A stretch of 64,000 nucleotides of DNA from Planctomycetota bacterium (lineage in GTDB: Bacteria > Planctomycetota > UBA1135 > GCA-002686595): contig JAPLOF010000048.1 of assembly GCA_026692665.1 (NCBI GenBank), positions 157,733 to 221,732 on the forward strand. Reading direction: 5' to 3'. Both the position numbers and the translations under genes were made by a program. Of the stretch, positions 45,030-53,686 are shown piece after piece. The notes under the pieces are model-generated. The model saw nothing but the letters and a program-made list of their open reading frames with translations, made no database searches and was not told the origin of the DNA. The stretch's first letter is position 1, and each line of letters opens with the position of its first letter.

Positions 45030-46618
45030 GCGCCGTCCTCCGCTTTCGGCTCGAGAAGTCGGATGCCCGTTTCGTCGAGCCGCAGGAGCTCCATGTCGAG
45101 ATAGAGCCCCATGCGAGCCAAAGTGTAGTCGATCAGGGATGCCGTGGCCGAGTTCTGCGCGGAGAGCAGCGACTCCTGCGCCTCGAGCAGGTCGCGCGTG
45201 TCCGCGCGGCCGGCGTCGAGCTGCAGGCGCGTGCTCTCGATGCGGCGTTCGGCGAGCTGGACCGCGTTCTGCTGGATCTGCCAGCCTTCCAGCTGCGTGG
45301 CCGCTTGCCGCAGGTCTTCGCGCACATCGGCCCGGATGCGGTCGCCCGCCAGCTCGGTCGTGCGCGCGGCGGCCTCGCGGCGCACGATCGCCTCGCGCCA
45401 GGAGTTGCGCTGCGGCAGGCGCTCGAAGGGCAGCGAGTAGTCGAAACCGATGCCCCAGGCGGTCCTGTCGAACTTCAGAGGCTGGCCGTCCTGGCTGAAG
45501 GCGCGGATGTCCCCGTTGACGTTCAGGACTCCCTGCAGCGCGTCCTCGGCCACGGCCACGCGGCGCACGGCGTCGACCTCCTGCTCGACGGTGGTCAGGT
45601 AGTCGAGGCGATTCGCCAGCGCCACGCGTGTGGCGAGTTCCTCGGTGATCCCCTGGTCCGTCGGTGCCGAAGCCCCGAGATCCGCGATCCCCGAGGAGTC
45701 GAGCGCCAGCGCGACACCGACCGGGAGCCCGATCGAGATCGTGAACTCGTCCAGGAGGCGCGCGTAGCGAGCCTCCGCATCCAGCAGCTGGTTGCTCGAA
45801 CGGAGCTCGTTCTGGCGCGCCTGGCCGAGCTCGATGTCGGACAGACGGCCGGCTTCGACGAGGGCCTTGTTCCGCTTCGAGAGCTCCTGGAGGTTGCGCA
45901 CGTTCTCGCGCTGGTTGCGCACCTGGTCCGCCGTCTGCTGGAGGCGGTAGAACCGCGAGCTGACGTCGAACGCGAAGGTGCGGCGGAACCGCTCGAAGTC
46001 GCGCACCGAGTACACGAGGTTGCGCTCGGCCTGCGTCAGCGGCTCGCGCACGATGCTCTCGCCCGCGCCAGCGAGCAGCGGCTGCGTGAACGACAGGCCG
46101 ACGTCGGAGACCGCGCCCCATCCGTCGGACGAGAGCAGCGAGCGACTCACGTTGAGGCCGATGTCCCCCACGAGGACCGCGCCCGAACCGAACAGCTTCG
46201 AAAGGCTGAAGCCGGCATCTCCACTGGCGCGGTCGGCCTCGGACCCAGTTCCTTCCACTGCGGCCGCCAGGGTCCCGCCCTTTTGCACGGCGAACTGCCA
46301 GCGCTCGAGCGTCAGGTCTAGGGCGCTCAAGTAGAGCGACTCCTTCTGGGCCTGGTACTCGCGGCTGTTCGCCGAGGCGATCTCGAGCGCCTTCGGAAGG
46401 TCGAGCACGCCCAGGTCCTGGACTTCACCGCGCCGGATGCGCTGATCGAGGCGGTCGCGGTCGGGCTCGATCGTGAAGGGCGAATCGGGCATCGCCAGTT
46501 GATCCCGGCGAGAGCGCACCAGCTCGTAGGCCTCGCGGTCGGCGTCGCGTCGGTAGTCCTCCGGGCTCTTGCAGCCGGCGAACGCGGCGAGAAGTCCCGC
46601 CGCGCAGACGAAGGACAT
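45026..46618 (-). CDS. TolC/outer-membrane efflux family lipoprotein
   Basis: ATG 46618 gives 530 aa. A lipoprotein signal ends at AAFAGC (Cys16). The body is two outer-membrane efflux protein repeats: long helices (ALEIASANSREYQAQKESLYL near 75; VRNQRENVRNLQELSKRNKAL near 235; ELAGDRIRADVREDLRQAATQL near 430) and barrel strands (VGLSFTQPLL, IGFDYSLPF). It probably makes the outer-membrane exit duct of the MacAB exporter; being first in the four-gene operon, its stop overlaps the adaptor start (ATGA). The lipid anchor is typical of OprM-like relatives. About 110 bp upstream carry the operon promoter. Confidence 0.92.
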   Translation of the reverse strand: MSFVCAAGLLAAFAGCKSPEDYRRDADREAYELVRSRRDQLAMPDSPFTIEPDRDRLDQRIRRGEVQDLGVLDLPKALEIASANSREYQAQKESLYLSALDLTLERWQFAVQKGGTLAAAVEGTGSEADRASGDAGFSLSKLFGSGAVLVGDIGLNVSRSLLSSDGWGAVSDVGLSFTQPLLAGAGESIVREPLTQAERNLVYSVRDFERFRRTFAFDVSSRFYRLQQTADQVRNQRENVRNLQELSKRNKALVEAGRLSDIELGQARQNELRSSNQLLDAEARYARLLDEFTISIGLPVGVALALDSSGIADLGASAPTDQGITEELATRVALANRLDYLTTVEQEVDAVRRVAVAEDALQGVLNVNGDIRAFSQDGQPLKFDRTAWGIGFDYSLPFERLPQRNSWREAIVRREAAARTTELAGDRIRADVREDLRQAATQLEGWQIQQNAVQLAERRIESTRLQLDAGRADTRDLLEAQESLLSAQNSATASLIDYTLARMGLYLDMELLRLDETGIRLLEPKAEDGA

Positions 46619-46731
46619 CCGGGGAATCGTGGGGGCGGGGGACAAGGGAGCGCAAGGTAGCCGCAAGACCCGGGAGCGACCAGGACGACGCAGGTCCAAT
46701 CGGCCGCAGCTTTGCAGAGTCCGTACGCGGG
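46619..46731. other. Intergenic region upstream of the MacAB-TolC operon
   Basis: This 113-bp gap holds the likely operon promoter. On the minus strand a TACCTT hexamer lies about 35-40 nt upstream of the TolC-like start. No further structure is seen. Confidence 0.35.
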
Positions 46732-47484
46732 TCAGCGGCCCGGGGGATTCGCCGAAGCGCCGGAATCCCGCAGGCTCGCGTAGGTGTCGGCCTCGATCCG
46801 CCGCGCCCAGGGTCCGCCATCCTGCAGGCGGAAGCCCAGGAGGTCCGTGCCCTCGAAGCGGAGCTCGAGGACCAGGGTCCCATCCGCGCGGCGCAGCTCC
46901 GTGGTTCGACCGGGACTTCCGTCCGTCGCATAGGAGGTCGTCGCCTCGACGTCGACCACCGCGCGCGCCACGGGGTCGAAGCAACCCACGCGACCGGCGG
47001 CGAAACGCCCGCTGCGCGCGAGCTCGGCCAGGTAGAGCGGGAGCGCCGCCGTCTCCCGCAGCGCGAGGACCTCCTGCCGCGAACCGCAGGGCCCCCATTC
47101 GTAGGCGCGCAGGGATCCGTCCGGCTGCGTCAGCTCGGCTAGCAGGGCGCGCCCGCCGGATCCGGTCTCGCGCTGCACGAGACGCGATCCGCCGCGTTCG
47201 AGACACTCGACGTGGTAGAGACCGGGCTCCACGCCCGGCTCGTCGGGCGATCGGAAACGCAGTTCGCGTTCGAGTTGCACGCCGCGCGGCCCTTCGCGTC
47301 GGCGCCAGACGGCGAATCCGGCCAGGGTCCCGTCGGAGTCCTCGAGGACGAAGTGCTCGCTGCGCACGACGGTCGCGCCGCTCGCGAGGGGCGTCTCGGC
47401 GTCCGCGGGGGCGAAGCCCCACGGTGCGGAGGAAGGCGCCGGTGCGAGGAGTCCGCAGACGACCAGGGTGAGCGCGCGGAGCAT
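46732..47484 (-). CDS. Secreted protein of unknown function
   Basis: The 250-aa product has a signal peptide (through APAPSSA, about residue 19) and no recognised domain. The mature part is beta-rich with repeated long strands (GATVVRSEHFVLEDSDGTLAG, GVQLERELRFRS, RTTELRRADGTLVLELRFEG), like a single lipocalin- or LolA-like sheet, and has two or three cysteines. It follows a sulfatase-fold lipoprotein on the same strand (48-bp gap with a terminator hairpin) and precedes the MacAB operon. Its job is unknown. Confidence 0.5.
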   Translation of the reverse strand: MLRALTLVVCGLLAPAPSSAPWGFAPADAETPLASGATVVRSEHFVLEDSDGTLAGFAVWRRREGPRGVQLERELRFRSPDEPGVEPGLYHVECLERGGSRLVQRETGSGGRALLAELTQPDGSLRAYEWGPCGSRQEVLALRETAALPLYLAELARSGRFAAGRVGCFDPVARAVVDVEATTSYATDGSPGRTTELRRADGTLVLELRFEGTDLLGFRLQDGGPWARRIEADTYASLRDSGASANPPGR

Positions 47485-47505
47485 CGGGGCCTGGATCGGC
47501 AGGAT

Positions 47506-47527
47506 CCGGGATTCCCTGGAGTCCCGG
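47506..47527 (-). terminator. Hairpin after sulfatase-fold gene
   Basis: Starting CCGGGA and ending TCCCGG, the 22-nt near-palindrome gives a 10-bp stem with one G-T pair and a 2-nt minimal loop. It follows the minus-strand stop at 47533 and precedes the next gene's start at 47484, so it may act as a terminator or attenuator between them. Confidence 0.5.
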
Positions 47528-47532
47528 CCTCC

Positions 47533-48969
47533 TCAGCGGACGGAGGCGGGGGCGGCAGCGCGCGCGGGCTTCTTCTCGAGCGGGAAGAGACTCTGCGCCT
47601 CGCGCCAGCCGCGGATGGCCTCCACGAGCCGCGCCACGACCTTCGGGTTCGCCCGGGCGACGTCCCGGATCCCGGCCGGATCCGCGTCCATGTCGTGGAG
47701 CAGGAACTCGGGCAGCGCCGGGGCGGCCGCCGGGCGTCCGACGGGTTTCACACCCAGGGGATTCCAGACGAGCCGCCAACGCTCGTCGCGCGCGGAGAAG
47801 ACGCCGCGATCGGGCAGCTGCGCGAACGCCGGTTGCGCGGTGAAGGGGCGCTCGACGTACGAGTCGGTCACGGGGAGTAGCGAGCGGCCGCGGGCGTGCG
47901 GCAGCGGGGGCAACCGCAACCACTCGAGCAGCGTCGGTGCCACGTCGGCCAGGCCCACGACGTCGGAGTAGATGCGCTCGCCCGTCAACGAGTCGGGATG
48001 TCGCAGGACGAGCGGCACGTGGAGCGCGGCGTCGGAGAGCAGGCCCTGCGCGCCGATCGCGCCGTTCTCGAGGAGCTCGAGCCCGTTCAGGCCGGCGAAC
48101 GCGAACACGGTGCGTGACCAGGTTTCCGACGCTTCGGCGGGCGCGGTGTGGAAGTCGTAGGTCTCGTGCAGCCCGGTCCAGATCACGGCGGACAGGTGCG
48201 CGATCTGACGCTCGTACAGGGCGCGCAGCGCCTCGCGATCCGCGGACGTCGGCCGGTCGAGGCCCGCGTTCACGCGTTGGACAGCGTCGGCGGATGCGTC
48301 CATCCCGCCCCGGTAGTCCGGATCGACGAACACACGATCCGCGAGGATCGCATCGGCTTCCTCGACCGGTTCGCGCGGCGTCCAGGGCAGCGCGAGACCG
48401 GCGAGGTGAACCCAGACGAAGGTGCGCTCCCCCGCTCCCGGGTCCCGCCCCAACCAACTCGCGGCGGCCCGCAAGGCCTCGAGATCCTGGACGAAGGTCT
48501 CGGCGACCTCGAATCCGCGGGTGAAAGAGGCATCCGGCGGACTCGCTCCGCCGAGGAAAGCCGCGGTGCGGAACCCGCCGGCGCGGAAGGCCTCGCCCAA
48601 CGTGACCATCTCGCCGGGCAGCAGGTCGCCCGCCTGCGTCACGCCGTTCTCGAGCGGCGGTCGCGAGCTGAGGAGCGTCGCCAGAGACACATCGCGCACG
48701 GGCGAAGGCGCGTAGCAGCGCGCGAACACGACGCCGTCGGTGGCGATGTCGTCGAGCCCGAACGCGCGCTGCTCTTCGCGCATCCGCTCGTCGCTCGGCA
48801 CCCAGGTCGTGGGGCGATCGTGCATGAGGAACGAGCAGCGGTCCGCGCGCAGGTTCTCGACGGTGACGAGAAGGACGTGGCGCGGCTCGAGCCCGGGCCG
48901 CTCGCGTTGGCAAGCGACAGCCAGGACGCACGCTGCCGCGGCGATCAGGCCGTTTCGGCGAGGACCCAT
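47533..48969 (-). CDS. Degenerate sulfatase-fold lipoprotein
   Basis: ATG 48969 gives 478 aa with a lipobox (VLAVAC, Cys at residue 20). The sulfatase-like order is preserved: HVLLVTVENLRADRCSFLM, VVFARCYAPSPVRDVSLATLLSSRPPLENGV, ALGEAFRAGGFRTAAFLGG, HVPLVLRHPDS and an end with LPEFLLHDMDADPAG. But the first metal Asp is replaced (TVENLRAD rather than SxDxLRxD), and at the nucleophile site the motif reads PVRDVSLATLL with no Cys/Ser-x-P-x-R. Metal ligands further on (DPH and DHGE in the relative at 30116-32050) are not seen. It is probably catalytically inactive or uses other chemistry. CutA overlaps its start by 25 bp. Confidence 0.75.
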   Translation of the reverse strand: MGPRRNGLIAAAACVLAVACQRERPGLEPRHVLLVTVENLRADRCSFLMHDRPTTWVPSDERMREEQRAFGLDDIATDGVVFARCYAPSPVRDVSLATLLSSRPPLENGVTQAGDLLPGEMVTLGEAFRAGGFRTAAFLGGASPPDASFTRGFEVAETFVQDLEALRAAASWLGRDPGAGERTFVWVHLAGLALPWTPREPVEEADAILADRVFVDPDYRGGMDASADAVQRVNAGLDRPTSADREALRALYERQIAHLSAVIWTGLHETYDFHTAPAEASETWSRTVFAFAGLNGLELLENGAIGAQGLLSDAALHVPLVLRHPDSLTGERIYSDVVGLADVAPTLLEWLRLPPLPHARGRSLLPVTDSYVERPFTAQPAFAQLPDRGVFSARDERWRLVWNPLGVKPVGRPAAAPALPEFLLHDMDADPAGIRDVARANPKVVARLVEAIRGWREAQSLFPLEKKPARAAAPASVR

Positions 48970-49280
48970 GCGCGGTAGGGAGCGGCGACGTGCGCGGCCT
49001 CGACGGCGACGCACTCCGGCACTTCGTAGGGGTGGAGTTGGCGCAGGGCGAGTTCGAGGTCGCCGAGCCGGGATCGGCGGGTCTTCACGAGGAGGAGCAC
49101 CTCGCTGGCCTCCTCGATCGCGCCCTGCCAGCGGTACGTGCTGTGGAGGCCCGGGAGCACCTGGACGCACGCCGCGATCCGGCGCTCGACGAGCGCGCGG
49201 GCGATGCGTTTCGCGACCTCGGCATCGGGAGCCGACGAGAAGACGACGACGACCGCGTCGGTGATGTCCGGAGGGCCCAC
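48945..49280 (-). CDS. cutA: CutA1-type divalent-cation tolerance protein
   Basis: Start at GTG 49280 gives 111 aa, the family length; longer starts would only add low-complexity sequence. The trimeric CutA1 fold is shown by AVVVVFSSAPDAEVAKRIARALVE, IAACVQVLPGLHSTYRWQGAIEE, ASEVLLLVKTRRS and the end HPYEVPECVAVEA. Despite the old name, a role in metal tolerance is not firmly established. Its 3' end overlaps the sulfatase-fold gene by 25 bp. A TACGCT hexamer lies 8 nt before the GTG. Confidence 0.93.
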   Translation of the reverse strand: MGPPDITDAVVVVFSSAPDAEVAKRIARALVERRIAACVQVLPGLHSTYRWQGAIEEASEVLLLVKTRRSRLGDLELALRQLHPYEVPECVAVEAAHVAAPYRAWVLAETA

Positions 49281-49288
49281 GGCCGCGG

Positions 49289-49294
49289 AGCGTA
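49289..49294 (-). promoter_or_regulatory. Putative -10 element of cutA (leaderless)
   Basis: TACGCT on the minus strand is followed by 8 nt and the GTG start of cutA. The spacing matches the other leaderless-like starts in the window. Confidence 0.3.
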
Positions 49295-49439
49295 GCGCGC
49301 GGGCCCCCGGTGGCGAAGTTCGGGCCGCCTCCGGCCTGCCGTGCCGCAGTGGCTCGGGCGGGAGGTCTGGGACGAGCGCCTCCGGAGGAGCCTTCCGCGA
49401 CGGACCGATCCAGGGCTGCGCGCACGGGCTCGGCGTCGC

Positions 49440-49445
49440 TACACT
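49440..49445 (+). promoter_or_regulatory. Putative -10 element of proline dehydrogenase gene
   Basis: TACACT lies 29 nt upstream of the TTG start. It leaves room for a short leader that includes the gggag Shine-Dalgarno at 49461-49465, so this gene, unlike several neighbours, is probably not leaderless. Confidence 0.35.
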
Positions 49446-49474
49446 GCCGCGCCTTTCTGCGGGAGAACCTCCGT

Positions 49475-50368
49475 TTGTTGACACGGCTCGTCCTGGCGAC
49501 TCTGCCCCACGTACCGAAACCGATCATGCGCCGGGTCGCCGCGCGCTACATCGCGGGCGAGACGCTGCCCGAGGCGCTGGATCGCCTCGCGGATCTCGCG
49601 CGGCGCGGCCATCCCGGCATCATCGACGTGCTCGGCGAGGGCATCTCGGACGAGCGCGAGGCGCGCGCGGTTGCGACCAACTACACCGAGGCCGCCAGCG
49701 CGGTCGCGAGCCGGCGTCTCGACTGCTACGTGTCCGTGAAGCCCACCCACGTCGGGCTCAACATCTCCGAGGACCTCGCGTTCGAGCTCTACGCGCGCAT
49801 CGCGAAGCACTGCCAGGGGCTGGGACTCTTCCTGCGCGTCGAGATGGAGGACCATCCGACGACCGACGGCACCCTGCGCGTCTTCGAGCGGCTGCGCCGC
49901 GAGCACGCGAACGTCGGGATCGTGCTGCAATCGCGCCTGTTCCGGACGATCGACGACATCGACCGCCTGGCCCGCGGACCGCTCGACGTCCGCATGGTCA
50001 AGGGCATCTACCTGGAACCGGCCGCGATCGCGCACACCGACCCCATCCGGATCCGCGAAGCCTACGTCCAGTGCGTGCAGAAGCTCGTCGGGCGCGGCGC
50101 GAAGCTCTCGCTGGCGACACACGACGAGCACCTGGCCGAATCGTGCATCGGCATCCTGAAGGCCGCCGGGCGGGCGACGGATTCCTACGAGTTCCAAGTG
50201 CTGCTCGGCGTGCGCGAGGAACTGTGGGCGCGGTGGTCGGCGGAGGGTCACCGCGTCCGTGTGTACGTCCCCTACGGACCGGACTGGCGCGCCTACAGCC
50301 TGCGCCGGATGAAGAAGAACCCGCAGATCGTCGGCCACGTGATGCGGAAGATGTTCTCGTTCCGCTGA
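49475..50368 (+). CDS. Proline dehydrogenase
   Basis: The TTG at 49475 is chosen because gggag lies 9 nt upstream and the length (297 aa) and N-terminus (LTRLVLATLPHV, RRVAARYIAGETLPEAL) then match the monofunctional PRODH/PutA-N family. The FAD-binding TIM-barrel shows GHPGIIDVLGE, YVSVKPTHVGLNIS, LRVEMEDHPTTDGTL, DVRMVKGIYLEP, LSLATHDEHL and the end motif YVPYGPDWRAYSLRRM with the conserved RR pair. It oxidises L-proline to pyrroline-5-carboxylate and passes electrons to quinone. No P5C dehydrogenase is beside it. It is divergent from cutA across about 190 bp. Confidence 0.95.
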   Translation: MLTRLVLATLPHVPKPIMRRVAARYIAGETLPEALDRLADLARRGHPGIIDVLGEGISDEREARAVATNYTEAASAVASRRLDCYVSVKPTHVGLNISEDLAFELYARIAKHCQGLGLFLRVEMEDHPTTDGTLRVFERLRREHANVGIVLQSRLFRTIDDIDRLARGPLDVRMVKGIYLEPAAIAHTDPIRIREAYVQCVQKLVGRGAKLSLATHDEHLAESCIGILKAAGRATDSYEFQVLLGVREELWARWSAEGHRVRVYVPYGPDWRAYSLRRMKKNPQIVGHVMRKMFSFR

Positions 50369-50415
50369 AGGGCCGGGATGCGCCGGTGGGCGGCCGACCC
50401 GGGCTCGAGTCCCGA

Positions 50416-51183
50416 CTACTTGCCGATCTCGAGCCGCCGCGCGAGGACTTCGGGCAGCACGCCCGTCTGACGGATGCGCTCCATCGTCGAGCGGTAGTCG
50501 TACGGCACGCGGTGCCAGGTGACCGCCTCGTCCTCGAGCACCGCGTAGCACGCGCGGTTGTCGCCGTCGCGCGGCTGACCCACGGAACCGACGTTGACGA
50601 AGAACCGACGTCCGCGCGGCAGGGCCATCGTCGCGGTGCGTTGCCCGTCGAGCCCGTGGAAGTGCAGGTCCTCGTCGTGCATGCCGGGCTGGTGCGTGTG
50701 CCCGGCCAGCGCGACCTCGTGGGGCCCGAAGTGCGCGAAGATGTCGCGCATCTTCTCGGGGTTCAGGAAACCGTCGGTGGAGAGCACGTACTCGCGCACC
50801 GGATCGCGCGGGCTGCCGTGCACGAACAGGAACCGGCCTTCGCTGCGTTCCTTCTCGAGGACGCGCAGCCACTCCCAGCGCGCCTTGCGCTCGCCCGAGC
50901 TGTACCAGTGCGGCATCATCCGCTCCCGCGTGAACTCGATCGCCGCGCGCGCGTGCGGGTTGAAGTCCTCCGCTCCGCCGAACAGCGCTTCGTCGTGGTT
51001 GCCGAGCAGGCACCACTCGGCATGACCACGCACGAGGTCGACGCAGTACTCGGGATCGGGGCCGTAGCCGATGACGTCGCCCAGGCACACGATGCGACCG
51101 ATCCCCTCGGCACGGACGTGCGCGAAGACCGCCTCGAGAGCGGCGCGGTTGCTGTGGAGGTCGGAGACGACCGCGACCTTCAT
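50416..51183 (-). CDS. YfcE/MJ0936-type metallophosphoesterase
   Basis: The 255-aa calcineurin-like phosphoesterase has all the metal-binding blocks: VVSDLHSNRAALEAV, CLGDVIGYGPDPEYCVD, LLGNHDEALFG, LAGHTHQPGMH and the final VGSVGQPRDGDNRACYAV. The predicted site is cytoplasmic. The start codon overlaps the stop of the DHH gene by 4 bp (ATGA), and it is the last gene of a three-gene operon. Relatives hydrolyse phosphodiesters or nucleotides, so a joint role with the DHH phosphoesterase in RNA or nucleotide turnover is possible. Confidence 0.9.
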   Translation of the reverse strand: MKVAVVSDLHSNRAALEAVFAHVRAEGIGRIVCLGDVIGYGPDPEYCVDLVRGHAEWCLLGNHDEALFGGAEDFNPHARAAIEFTRERMMPHWYSSGERKARWEWLRVLEKERSEGRFLFVHGSPRDPVREYVLSTDGFLNPEKMRDIFAHFGPHEVALAGHTHQPGMHDEDLHFHGLDGQRTATMALPRGRRFFVNVGSVGQPRDGDNRACYAVLEDEAVTWHRVPYDYRSTMERIRQTGVLPEVLARRLEIGK

Positions 51184-52247
51184 CCGCCGTTCCGAGCTCC
51201 CCCGCCGGCCTGATTCGTTCCGCCGGAGCGTGGACCGGCGCCGGTCGCGGCGGTCTCCCCGAGCGCGGCGAGCGTCGCCGCGACGAGGCGCGCGCGGAAG
51301 TCCGCCATCGTCGTGCCCAGGACGGTCGCGCCGGAGGCCTTCTTGTGTCCCCCGCCACCGAACTGGCGCGCGAGCGCGTGCACGTCGAAGTCGCCCTTGC
51401 TGCGCGCGGATAGCTTCACGCCGCCGGCGGGCATCTCGCGCAAGAGCAGCACGACCTCGACCCGCTCGACGGCCCGCAGGATGTCGAGCACTTCATCGGT
51501 GTCCAAAGCGCCCGAGTCCACCGGCCCGAGGGGGATGTCCACGACGGCCAGGCGCCCGTCGGCGTGGTACTCGAGCCGCTCGATCGCGCGCGCGAGCGCG
51601 GGCGGATGCCCGAGCGGCTGGCGCTGGTGGAGGGCGGCATAGACGACGTTCGGCACGACGCCCAGAGCCGTCATCTCCGCCGCGGCGGCCAGCGTCTCCG
51701 CGTCCGTGTTGCTGTACTTGAACCAGCCCGTGTCGGTGACGATCGACGTGAAGACACCGCGCGCAGCCGCGACGTCGAGCGGAACGCCGAGCTGCGCGGC
51801 GATGCGTCGCACGAGGATCCCCGTCGCGGACGCGCGCACGTCGACGTAGGCCTCGTCCCACCACGGAACTCCGGGCGCGACGTGGTGATCGATCACGAGC
51901 TTCTTCGAAGCGTGCGCGGCGAGCGCGGGCTCCATGGAGCCCGTGCGCGAGAGCTCGCAGAAGTCGAGCAGGACCGACACGTCGTGGCGCGGCAGGTCAC
52001 CGCCCTGGTACACGCCGAACTTCACGTCGCGAGCCAGGTAGTCGAAGCGCGGCTCGGGCGCGTCGGTGTTCTGGATCCAGACGTCCTTCCCCATGGCCGT
52101 GAGCACCCGCGCGAGCGCGGCCTGCGCGCCCAGGCAGTCGCCGTCGGGACGGACGTGCCCGCACAGCAGGAATCGCCGGCCGTTGCGCAGGAGGTCGAGC
52201 GCGCGGGCCTGCGCCGCGTTCGTTTCGGTGAGCGAGCTCTGGATCAT
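51180..52247 (-). CDS. DHH-family phosphoesterase (NrnA-like)
   Basis: The 355-aa protein has a DHH domain (CGHVRPDGDCLGAQAAL near residue 29, LLDFCELSRTG near 92, VIDHHVAPG near 116, TSIVTDTGWFKYSNT near 166) and a C-terminal DHHA1 domain with RQFGGGGHKKASGATV near 293-308. NrnA relatives degrade short RNA oligomers or dephosphorylate pAp, in the cytoplasm. The ATG overlaps the amidohydrolase stop (ATGA) and the stop overlaps the metallophosphoesterase start. The last about 25 residues are Gly/Asn-rich. Confidence 0.93.
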   Translation of the reverse strand: MIQSSLTETNAAQARALDLLRNGRRFLLCGHVRPDGDCLGAQAALARVLTAMGKDVWIQNTDAPEPRFDYLARDVKFGVYQGGDLPRHDVSVLLDFCELSRTGSMEPALAAHASKKLVIDHHVAPGVPWWDEAYVDVRASATGILVRRIAAQLGVPLDVAAARGVFTSIVTDTGWFKYSNTDAETLAAAAEMTALGVVPNVVYAALHQRQPLGHPPALARAIERLEYHADGRLAVVDIPLGPVDSGALDTDEVLDILRAVERVEVVLLLREMPAGGVKLSARSKGDFDVHALARQFGGGGHKKASGATVLGTTMADFRARLVAATLAALGETAATGAGPRSGGTNQAGGGARNGG

Positions 52248-53530
52248 GGTGTGCGCCGCGCGTCTTCATTCTGCGCCCCGCGGGTCTGTTTTCCGATTCT
52301 CGAGGCCGGAGAATCCTGGTTCGGGCCGGATTCGGTGCGCCGCCCGCCCACCCAGACCGCGAGGGGAGCCCCGAGCCCCCGGGTGATGGCGTCGAGACGC
52401 TCGCTGGCGCGCTTCCCGGGCGCGGCGTGCGCCGCGAGGTCCGCCCATGCGCCCGCGGCGAGGGTGCCCACGCGCCCCGCGAGGCCGACCGCCCGGGCCG
52501 CCGCCCCCGTCGCGAGGTCCAGGACCTCCGCCGGCCGAAAGCCCGGGTGCCCGGCGCGGAAGAGCGCCATTTCGCGGCGCATGTCCAGGTCGGCGTTGCT
52601 CGCCAGCGAGTCCGTCCCGAGGGCCAGGGGGACCCCCGCGGCGCGCCAGGCCTCGGCGTCGAAGGGTTCGCGCTCGAAGAATGCGTGCGTCCCCGGGCAG
52701 TGCACGATCGCGGCCCCGGAGCGCGCGACCCGCTCGCGCTCCGCGGTCGTGGCGTCGTTGCCGTGGATCAGCGCGGTGCGCGGGCCGAGGAGCCCGGCGG
52801 CCTCGATCGCGTCGAGTCCGGAACGGCGCGGCGAGCTCGCGAGCAGATCCGCGAACGGCCCGCGGCCGTGCTCGAGCCAGGCGCGCTCCTCGCGCGTCTC
52901 GGCCCAGTGGATCGCCACGGCGGTCCGGCGGCGGCGCACGTGCCGCGCGAGCGCAGCCCACAGTTCCGCGCTGACGGTGTACGGCGCGTGCGGCGAAATC
53001 CCCTCGGTCCACAGCGGATCGCGCCGGGATCCGCTCGCGAGCGCGCCGAGGACCGCCCCCGCGCGCCGCCCGTCGCCGGCATCGAGGACTTCCCGGTAGC
53101 GGCGGACGCGCAGTCGGAGTCCACGGGCGACCGCGGCGAGTCGCCCGGTCGCGTCGATGTCGCCGACGCACGTCGTGCCACCGGCGACCAGTTGCTCCGC
53201 GGTCGCGCGCGTCGCGCGCCGGAGGTCCGCCTCCGGCAGCGATCCGCGCACGCCGAGGAGCGCGCGGATCCAGCTCGGGAAGGAGCGTCCCGGGGGGACC
53301 CGTCCCTCGAAACCGGAGAGGTCGAGGTGCGTGTGCGCGGCGACGAAACCGGGCAGCAGGACGACATCTCCGAGGTCCAGGACCGGCCCTCCGCCGCGTC
53401 GGACTTCGGCCGCGGTGGCGCAGAAGCGCTCGATCCGACCGGCTCGCACGGTCACCCCGCCCCCATCGACCCAGCGACCGTCGGGCGCGAGCGTGAAGTG
53501 TGCGCGCAACGTGCTCGGGGAGGAACTCAT
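52244..53530 (-). CDS. Amidohydrolase, aminodeoxyfutalosine-deaminase-like
   Basis: ATG 53530 gives 428 aa of the metal-dependent hydrolase family. Landmarks are LPGFVAAHTHLDLSGFEG (HxH), the GISPHAPYTVS block, AIHWAETREE (third His), TALIHGNDATTAE (fourth His) and LGTDSLASNADLDMRREM with the metal Asp. The spacing is typical of SAH/MTA/chlorohydrolase deaminases and of MqnX-like aminodeoxyfutalosine deaminases. If so, it serves the futalosine route to menaquinone, but other mqn genes are not in the window. It leads a three-gene operon with phosphoesterases. Confidence 0.82.
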   Translation of the reverse strand: MSSSPSTLRAHFTLAPDGRWVDGGGVTVRAGRIERFCATAAEVRRGGGPVLDLGDVVLLPGFVAAHTHLDLSGFEGRVPPGRSFPSWIRALLGVRGSLPEADLRRATRATAEQLVAGGTTCVGDIDATGRLAAVARGLRLRVRRYREVLDAGDGRRAGAVLGALASGSRRDPLWTEGISPHAPYTVSAELWAALARHVRRRRTAVAIHWAETREERAWLEHGRGPFADLLASSPRRSGLDAIEAAGLLGPRTALIHGNDATTAERERVARSGAAIVHCPGTHAFFEREPFDAEAWRAAGVPLALGTDSLASNADLDMRREMALFRAGHPGFRPAEVLDLATGAAARAVGLAGRVGTLAAGAWADLAAHAAPGKRASERLDAITRGLGAPLAVWVGGRRTESGPNQDSPASRIGKQTRGAQNEDARRTP

Positions 53531-53686
53531 CGGGAGGAATGGGAGCGGAATCCGTGCGGTCGCGCTGCCGGAGTGGAACGCCCCTGGAACGCGGACGGGT
53601 TTCCGCGACGAGGGTTGGTCCGGCCCACGATCACACCGGGGCGGCGCGGCCCCCCAGGTGCTGATGGCCCGCGGGAAAAGCTGCGA

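Noticed and set aside
50398..50415. GGGCTCGAGTCCC resembling a tRNA T-arm
   Set aside because: Only 47 bp lie between the proline dehydrogenase stop and the next gene's stop; no acceptor stem, D-arm or anticodon arm can be formed around it.
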